Origin: Amphiura filiformis
Taxonomy: Eukaryota > Echinodermata > Ophiuroidea > Amphilepidida > Amphiuridae
DNA length: 64,000 bases
Direction: 5' to 3'
NCBI RefSeq assembly: GCF_039555335.1
Contig: NC_092646.1
Coordinates: forward strand, 25,383,739-25,447,738
How positions within the stretch are numbered: position 1 is the stretch's first letter; the number at the start of each line of letters is the position of its first letter. A model generated the notes under the pieces. That model was not told where the DNA came from. It worked only from the letters and a program-made list of their open reading frames with translations, and searched no databases. Below, piece by piece: positions 58,570 through 64,000 of this stretch. A program made the position numbers and the translations under genes.

Positions 58570-59490
58570 TGGCAATATTATTTCAAACCATCACATTCAC
58601 ATATTGCATGCAGTTATCATAATTTTTAAGTGATTGTAAGTGTGTGTCATAGCGATTGTGTTCTGAAATTCGGAATGAATTGTTTCTTTATCATTTTGGG
58701 AAAAAGGCGAGCCAGTCAATAATATTAAGAATAATTGCTCACGTATGAATGATAAATTTTGTTAACTTGAAAGCTGTTATTAATGTTTCCACATTAGATA
58801 GCACGTCACTAGCTATAGGGATCCTTCCAGAATAACAAAAGGATGCCGTTGACAATGGCAACCAAGATTACTAAAAAGTATAAATAATTTATTACTCTAA
58901 TGGAAGCTATAAAAAACTGATGCATCAAACATTAAGTGAGCTTTATATCATCAATGTATTTCTTAGTCATTATTCATAATATATTCATAACTAGGAAAAC
59001 TGTATTTGAAGCAATATAAATCGAGTCAAGCATACGTATTCAATTCTGGCGATTCACAATGCGATGCGCCACCAGGCGCCAGTGGTTGCTCTTGCTAGTC
59101 CATGCAATTTTTGACCTTCAGAGTCGACATCGCCATTCTAGCCACCATTGAATTTTCATGTGAGTGTGATAATAATAATATTGAAAAAAGCTCCACAAAG
59201 GATTCTGTGTGTCTATAGAAAATGGATCCACTATATATATATTTAATTGTAAATTACTGTTTTGCTGCGCATTCCCCTGTAACATCGTTATACATTTAAA
59301 CATACAATGACATTATCCTGTATTGTATTCTTAATTTATGCGGGCTTTGGATGACAACATTTTCCAATATGCACTACGTATTTTGACCTCTCCTCAAGCA
59401 AATGCTGGAGACGCATCGTATTGTAAATTGACCAAATTAAATGAATCTTCCCCCGTATCATGCCTTTCTTTGTCATAATTCATAATGTTA
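58570..59490. other. Upstream region of the receptor gene, no recognised element
   Basis: Lies 5' of the receptor start codon on the minus strand and so may contain its promoter and 5' UTR. No TATA box or other defined motif is claimed. Confidence 0.35.
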
Positions 59491-59820
59491 TGCAGGGTGA
59501 TTCAAAATGAAGTATACTCATGTCTGTTGCGCTTTTGTACGAAATCTAGAAGAAATACGCTGTAAATGAAACTATCATCGAAAAGAGCAGATTCTGAACG
59601 TCTAGAATAAAAAAGAATTGTTGTATTTGCTTTCACCAACCCCGAATTATACTTATTTGAATTAAAAGTAACCATTTTTTATAGCTGCACACAGCTACCA
59701 TGCACGTAGTGTACCCGGGTAGTGTATTGATTGGTGTGATGCTATTTCAAAAGCAAAATCCACGATGGTGCTGCTGTTTTTAGGGATACTTCTTCGTATA
59801 ACCACAATGACTCTTATAAC

Positions 59821-60219
59821 CAGTGGAGTAGCCAGGAGTTTGGAACCGAGGGGGCACAACTTGTAAATGTACCGACGGAAATATTTTTTGCCGACGGAAG
59901 TTGAGATTTGTTGACCCAATTTTTTTTTTGCATGGTTTGAAAAAGTGAAGAGCAAAAAAAAAAAAAAAAAAAGAAAGGATATTAGGCGGTACCAACATAA
60001 AAACACACAATTTTTATGTAAAATTCAATTTCGTTAACCATTTTTCATCATTTTTTTTAAATTCTCCCCTTTTTTCTTTCACCGTGGGTATAAAATAGTC
60101 TATTGTTAACACCAACGCCTTCAGTCTACCGCCGGTCTTACATGAACCGACGGTCATGACGAGCGGGGGGCACCGGCCCCCTGCCCCCCCCACCACCACC
60201 ACCACTGGCTACGCCACTG
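59821..60219. mobile_element. hAT MITE with exact 8-bp target duplication
   Basis: CAGTGGAGTAGCCAGG faces CTGGCTACGCCACTG (one mismatch), flanked by CTTATAAC on both sides (59813-59820 and 60220-60227). Ends resemble the CAGGGGCGTAGC element at 7522. Confidence 0.92.
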
Positions 60220-60630
60220 CTTATAACTCGTGTAATTGATAGTCTTCCGGGTGGTCCGACTGAAATTGCTTGGGAAATGTTGCTTCTCTGATCTTTGGGT
60301 GTATTTGCAAAGCATGCCGAACGATAGCTAACACTTCCCACTAAAAACCTTTTTTTTTAATTCCGTCAACAGATGACGCAATTCAATGTTTATAGCAAGG
60401 CAAATGTGGTAAAAATCTATTGAAAACGACATATTCACGTACAAATTTTGACAAAGGTGTAGGTTGTAAAAGTCAAAACCCTGAGTGATCCTTACAATAT
60501 TTTTCAAATTTTATGTCATTAAATGAAAGAGCACATTTATATTGTGCATATACCAGAATCATTTCAATGGGCAATGGCCAATTCTCTTTGCGCTTAGAAA
60601 TTGATATGTTGAGGCTCGTCTTTAGGCCAT

Positions 60631-61377
60631 AATGTAGACTATGCCATAGTCGATTTTTGATAAATAAAAATGTTACTAATCATGATGAACGCATTCAGTT
60701 GAACTCGAAATTATACTGATATTTAGTAGGCCTATACATCAAAATACTAGTATAAAATGGTTATGAAAAAGTTTAGGCTATATAATTATATTTGTGACAG
60801 TAAAAGTAAAGTATAGGCCCTACGTAGGCTTATATTATTGAATGCAACATATCATAATGTCATAATTATAATGACACTTCAATACTGAACAATTCTAATT
60901 TTAGAATCTGCCAGTTTATTATCCGAAAAACCGACTATGGACTTTCACTTTTAAGCAGAACTTTACCCCGGGACTCACACACTGTCAATCATACTTGTTT
61001 ATCAATAAAATCTAACCACAAGACTAAGCATGGTGGTACAATACGCGCTAGGTGCATACGTTCATCCACCAGCACAAAAGCGCCGCATTCCCTAGATAGT
61101 TGTGTACCATGTATAGTTATAATGGTACCAGTACGCGTCGGGAGGATTTAAACAATAACGAGATCTGGGCGACCAATCACAAGCCAGATTCATTTTTAAA
61201 GATGCATTACATCATCACCAATTTTAGTTAGGCCAGAAATTGGCCTAACTCTCAAGGCAAAGTCAGTAGTCCACTTGGGAAGCTAACAAACAGAGGGCGT
61301 ACGGTGACTGAAAAGATCAGCTTAAATGTAATCGCCAGAGTAGTGCACAATTGGCAAGTGGACTACGGAGAAGTCTA
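60631..61377. repeat. Dispersed repeat, copy 2 of 17587-18031, with insertion
   Basis: AGACTATGCCATAGTCGATT to CTGCCAGTTTATTATCC (60910-60926) matches copy 1; about 330 unrelated bases follow; matching resumes at CCACTTGGGAAGCTAACA (61271) and ends at GGAGAAGTCTA. Confidence 0.82.
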
Positions 61378-62117
61378 GGCCATAATGTAGCCCGCTAGGC
61401 ATTATTGATCTAAACCTGCAACACAACTTTATTTTGCATTTGCATCTGAATATTGCGCTATACCAGTCAACACACTACCATGACTACATGCTTGTAAAAA
61501 GAAACCGTGTGCAGCTAATTGGTGGTTTTTATTCAAATGAGTATAACTTGGGTTTGCAGCAAACAAATACAACAATTCTTTTTTAATTTAGACGTTCAGA
61601 ATCTGCTCTTTTTAATGACATTTCATTTACATTGGATTCTTACTAGATTTTGTACACAAGCACCACAAACAGGAATTTACTTCATTTTGAATCACCCTGT
61701 ATGTATCATACTAGTATACACAAGTAATCAAAATCTTATTTGTATATTATACCCAAGAGCTACTTTTCTATAGGTTTACTTTCATTACGTTTTATTACCT
61801 GGAGAGATTTTATCATGTCTCACCTCATTTTTCAACCAAATCGACGGTAATAACTCTTGTAGGGAGGGATCAACATTTAACCACAATTCGCCTCAGGCAA
61901 AACGAATAATTCTCAAATGCTATCAGTATACCAACTCAGGGCACTGTAGCTTTATTATTTATGTACTGAGGAACGGCTGGCTCTTTGTTTTATTATTTGG
62001 GCCTCTGGGCCAAAATGCACATTCACATTCTATATAGGTTAGGGCCCATGCGTATGCCACATATTAGCCCTAGCGCCCTGGTGACAAGGCTAAGGCTGCT
62101 TGTGCTATGGTGAGTCA

Positions 62118-62904
62118 CTGATAGCAAATATAATTATGGTGTCCTATAATCATGATAATCATGCTTAATTTCACCTTTTATTTTGTACTTGTGATAATGT
62201 TTTTTATTTTATTGTTTTTGTCCACAGATAATAAACCTTGTAAAGAACACATTAAGGTAAGATATAATGACTACCCCTGATTCCAGAAAAATACAGCACT
62301 GATTTGTAGGAATTAAAAACATTGTCTTGTTTTACTGAAACATAGAAAAATGTTAATCTTTTAGTTAGTTCTATCTGGCAATAAAAGTCAAATTTTAATA
62401 CTTTTTGCAATTCGAGGGGAAATAGCATGTCATTTTGCATGTTTTCTTACAAAATTCTAAGACTTGGCACAAGTCTAAGCAATCAAAATATTGAGTATAG
62501 GTTTTAATCTTTTGTGTTATTTTTGATAATTGGTTGTGAAATGATTAGAAAATGTGTTTTCCAAAAATCAAAATGCATAACTTAAAACAAGTCTTTGGGC
62601 TTGATTGTCACAGCATTCAAAAAACGCCCAAAAACGCATGTCTTTCGCCTGTATTTCCAAATATTAAAATTTGACTTTCATGACCAGTTAGACCTAACTA
62701 AAGGATTCGGCTATGTTTTATTTAGCAAACAGGATAAAAAAAATTGTAACCAAAAACTAGTGCTTTAATTTATTTTCTACGGCATTTTGTAAAATCAATT
62801 TGGTTTAAAATAAAAAAGGGTCTAGAAATTATACTGTTTGTCCATTGTCCAAATATGTCCAGACATCCAATTTAGGCCAATAATTATAGATACAGTGTCT
62901 GACC
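62118..62904 (+). repeat. Segmental duplicate of 35498-35733 (aminotransferase intron-exon-intron)
   Basis: TAGCAAATATAAT, TGTGATAATGT, the exon copy, and then TATGTCCAGACATCCAATTTAGGCC with ATTATAGATA match 35498-35733 in order. About 550 extra bases lie between 62275 and 62825. At TGACC (62900) homology switches to 44731. Confidence 0.85.
62228..62256 (+). pseudogene. Orphan copy of aminotransferase exon 7
   Basis: Same 29-base length as 35572-35600, with intact CCACAG acceptor and GTAAGATA donor. The only difference is a silent C-to-A (GTC to GTA, Val). Neighbouring exons are absent: the next exon homologue is cut off by the junction at 62900, so it cannot encode the enzyme. Confidence 0.85.
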
Positions 62905-62966
62905 GCAAAAAGGAAAATCCACAGGGAGTGTGCAGGTATAACTACCCCTTGGTAACATTTGGGTAA

Positions 62967-63505
62967 CTACCAGTTTTCTTCAAGATCACGTTTTACTGCG
63001 TCATATTCTTCCTCACTTCCTATCACAACCTCAACTGTTATATACACAGTACATATAATCATAAACAAGCTGAAAGTATTGAGCAAGAGACGGTCAACAA
63101 TGATAGAAACACGCCGCCATTGCAATTGTTCAAATGTTTGCACATTCCTATTGGCCAAATCAATCTTCATGAAGTTTTCTAATTTGTTTAAGCGCTCTAT
63201 CAAGGTCGAAGTGATGTTATTATCAGTAACAATAGATGATACTTGGTTTGCAAGCTCGTAAACCTCTTCTACACCACTTTCGATCGATTCCCTCGAATTT
63301 GGATTCTCAATCTGAAACGTTTTAGTTCCGTCCGAGTTGTCTTCAATTGCATCTGGCGATAGGCATAACACACGGGGTAAGAAGTGAAGAAATATACATT
63401 TCACCCATCGAGGAACGGGCTGGGATAAAGCACTCACATGCATGACGATGCCAGTTGCTATCACCGAGACACACACCATGACTATCATACACAAGAAATA
63501 GGTTC
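62967..63505 (-). CDS. Last exon of a second nAChR-like subunit (partial gene, M3 to stop)
   Basis: Close paralogue of the last exon at 44798-45343: it begins after an acceptor with GA-ACC (phase 1), reads TYFLCMIVMVCVSVIATGIV (M3), SQPVPRWVKCIFLHFLPRV, a short cytoplasmic loop with ANQVSS and ERLNKLENFMK, QWRRVSIIVDRLL and an undisturbed M4 (NTFSLFMIICTVYITVEVV), ending EENW-stop at 62967. Its remaining exons would lie beyond the right window edge in the same orientation, so the two genes are tandem. The flanking intron near 63915-64000 resembles gene 1's intron near 45440-45480. Confidence 0.9.
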
Positions 63506-63553
63506 CTACAAAATAATTAATAGAAATGTGTCACGCTTTAATAGGACAACCAC

Positions 63554-63893
63554 TTAAGGGGGTACTACATCCCTGGCCAATTTTGTGCCTATTTTTGCAT
63601 TTTTCTCAAAAATTATAGCGCATTGGTGACAAGTAAGATATGTATATTATAGGGGCAAGGACTACAACTACTGTACTGAAAATTCAGCAACTCGAGGCAA
63701 GTAATTATTGATTTATTGATCAAATAATGGTTCTCCACATCTGCTGTCTGTGCTGAAATAAAATTTCCAGTGCAGTAGTTGTAGTCCTTGCCCCTATAAT
63801 ATACATATCTTACTTGTCACCAATGCTCTTTAATTTTTGAGAAAAATGCAAAAATAGGCACAAAATTGGACAGGGGTGTAGTACCCCCTTTTA
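63554..63893. mobile_element. Palindromic MITE family, copy 2
   Basis: TTAAGGGGGTACTACATCCC faces GGGTGTAGTACCCCCTTTTAA; near-identical to 40431-40791 but missing a few internal bases. It lies in the last intron of the second receptor gene and is absent from the matching intron of the first, so it inserted after the duplication. Confidence 0.93.
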
Positions 63894-64000
63894 ACAGGTA
63901 TGTCCATTATGGGATGCTTATAGCTGGGCTTGAAGTGCCTGGTGTCAACTACAAGTGGTAAATGAAGCGAGCAAGTTGGATCAGACAGGCTACTTCCCAG

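Larger units (their letters stand above)
59493..61699. mobile_element. TIR element shell, about 2.2 kb, with nested elements
   Basis: CAGGGTGATTCAAAATGAAG at the left and CTTCATTTTGAATCACCCTG at the right; arms of about 175 bases continue (GCAGATTCTGAACGTCTAGA / AGACGTTCAGAATCTGCTC). TATG flanks both ends (59489-59492, 61700-61703). The GGGTGATTCAAAA terminus recalls Tc1/mariner-type elements. No transposase ORF; the interior holds the hAT MITE at 59821 and the dispersed repeat at 60631. Confidence 0.8.

Noticed and set aside
59695..60010. Overlapping minus-strand frames with a phenylalanine run
   Set aside because: They cross a poly-A/T tract inside the hAT MITE; composition alone keeps them open.

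Overview
This is a eukaryotic, intron-rich, AT-rich genomic window that is packed with transposable elements. It most resembles a marine invertebrate deuterostome (hemichordate, echinoderm or similar). That is an inference from the mix of a DUF229 sulfatase-like gene, a divergent nicotinic receptor family, tRNA-derived SINEs, many MITEs and Penelope/CR1-type retroelements. No species can be named from the sequence alone.

Three multi-exon protein genes can be assembled by hand from GT-AG boundaries and codon phase. (1) Plus strand, about 2.85-11.8 kb: a membrane-anchored DUF229/sulfatase-like protein whose 3' part is uncertain. (2) Plus strand, 28.66-42.41 kb: a complete 13-exon, 457-residue PLP-dependent class V aminotransferase-like enzyme (isopenicillin-N-epimerase/cysteine-desulfhydrase-like), in perfect phase throughout. 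(3) Minus strand, 58.56-44.80 kb: a 7-exon nicotinic-acetylcholine-receptor-type Cys-loop subunit with signal peptide, Cys-loop, vicinal CC and four membrane segments; a 4-base insertion shifts the frame inside M4. The last exon of a tandem paralogue (62.97-63.51 kb, minus) has the undisturbed frame. Next to it lies an orphan copy of aminotransferase exon 7 (62.23 kb), so a block holding part of both genes was duplicated and then collapsed at a TGACC microhomology.

The rest is mobile or repetitive DNA. 0-1.2 kb: broken non-LTR retrotransposon. 1.3-1.9 kb: tandem repeats. 3.2-3.8 and 53.5-54.2 kb: two copies of a TA-flanked inverted-repeat element. 6.1-7.1 kb: foldback element with a decayed hammerhead-like motif. 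7.5-8.0, 31.5-32.2, 37.2 and 59.8-60.2 kb: hAT-type elements, three of them with exact 8-bp target duplications. 12.3-13.2 kb: element full of ACTATCGTA palindromes. 14-16.6 kb: MITEs and minisatellites. 19.8-23.3 kb: foldbacks and a 2.3-kb mariner-type shell. 25.6-27.1 kb: array of a TGTCAGGAGTGTTAC unit. 27.8 kb: SINE. Introns of the aminotransferase gene hold about ten MITEs; one landed exactly on a splice donor. The 4.3-kb intron of the receptor gene holds a Penelope-like element with hammerhead ribozyme motifs in its inverted termini and a second non-LTR retrotransposon. 51.4-54.6 kb: degenerate tandem array.

The three host genes show no obvious shared pathway; their proximity looks incidental.
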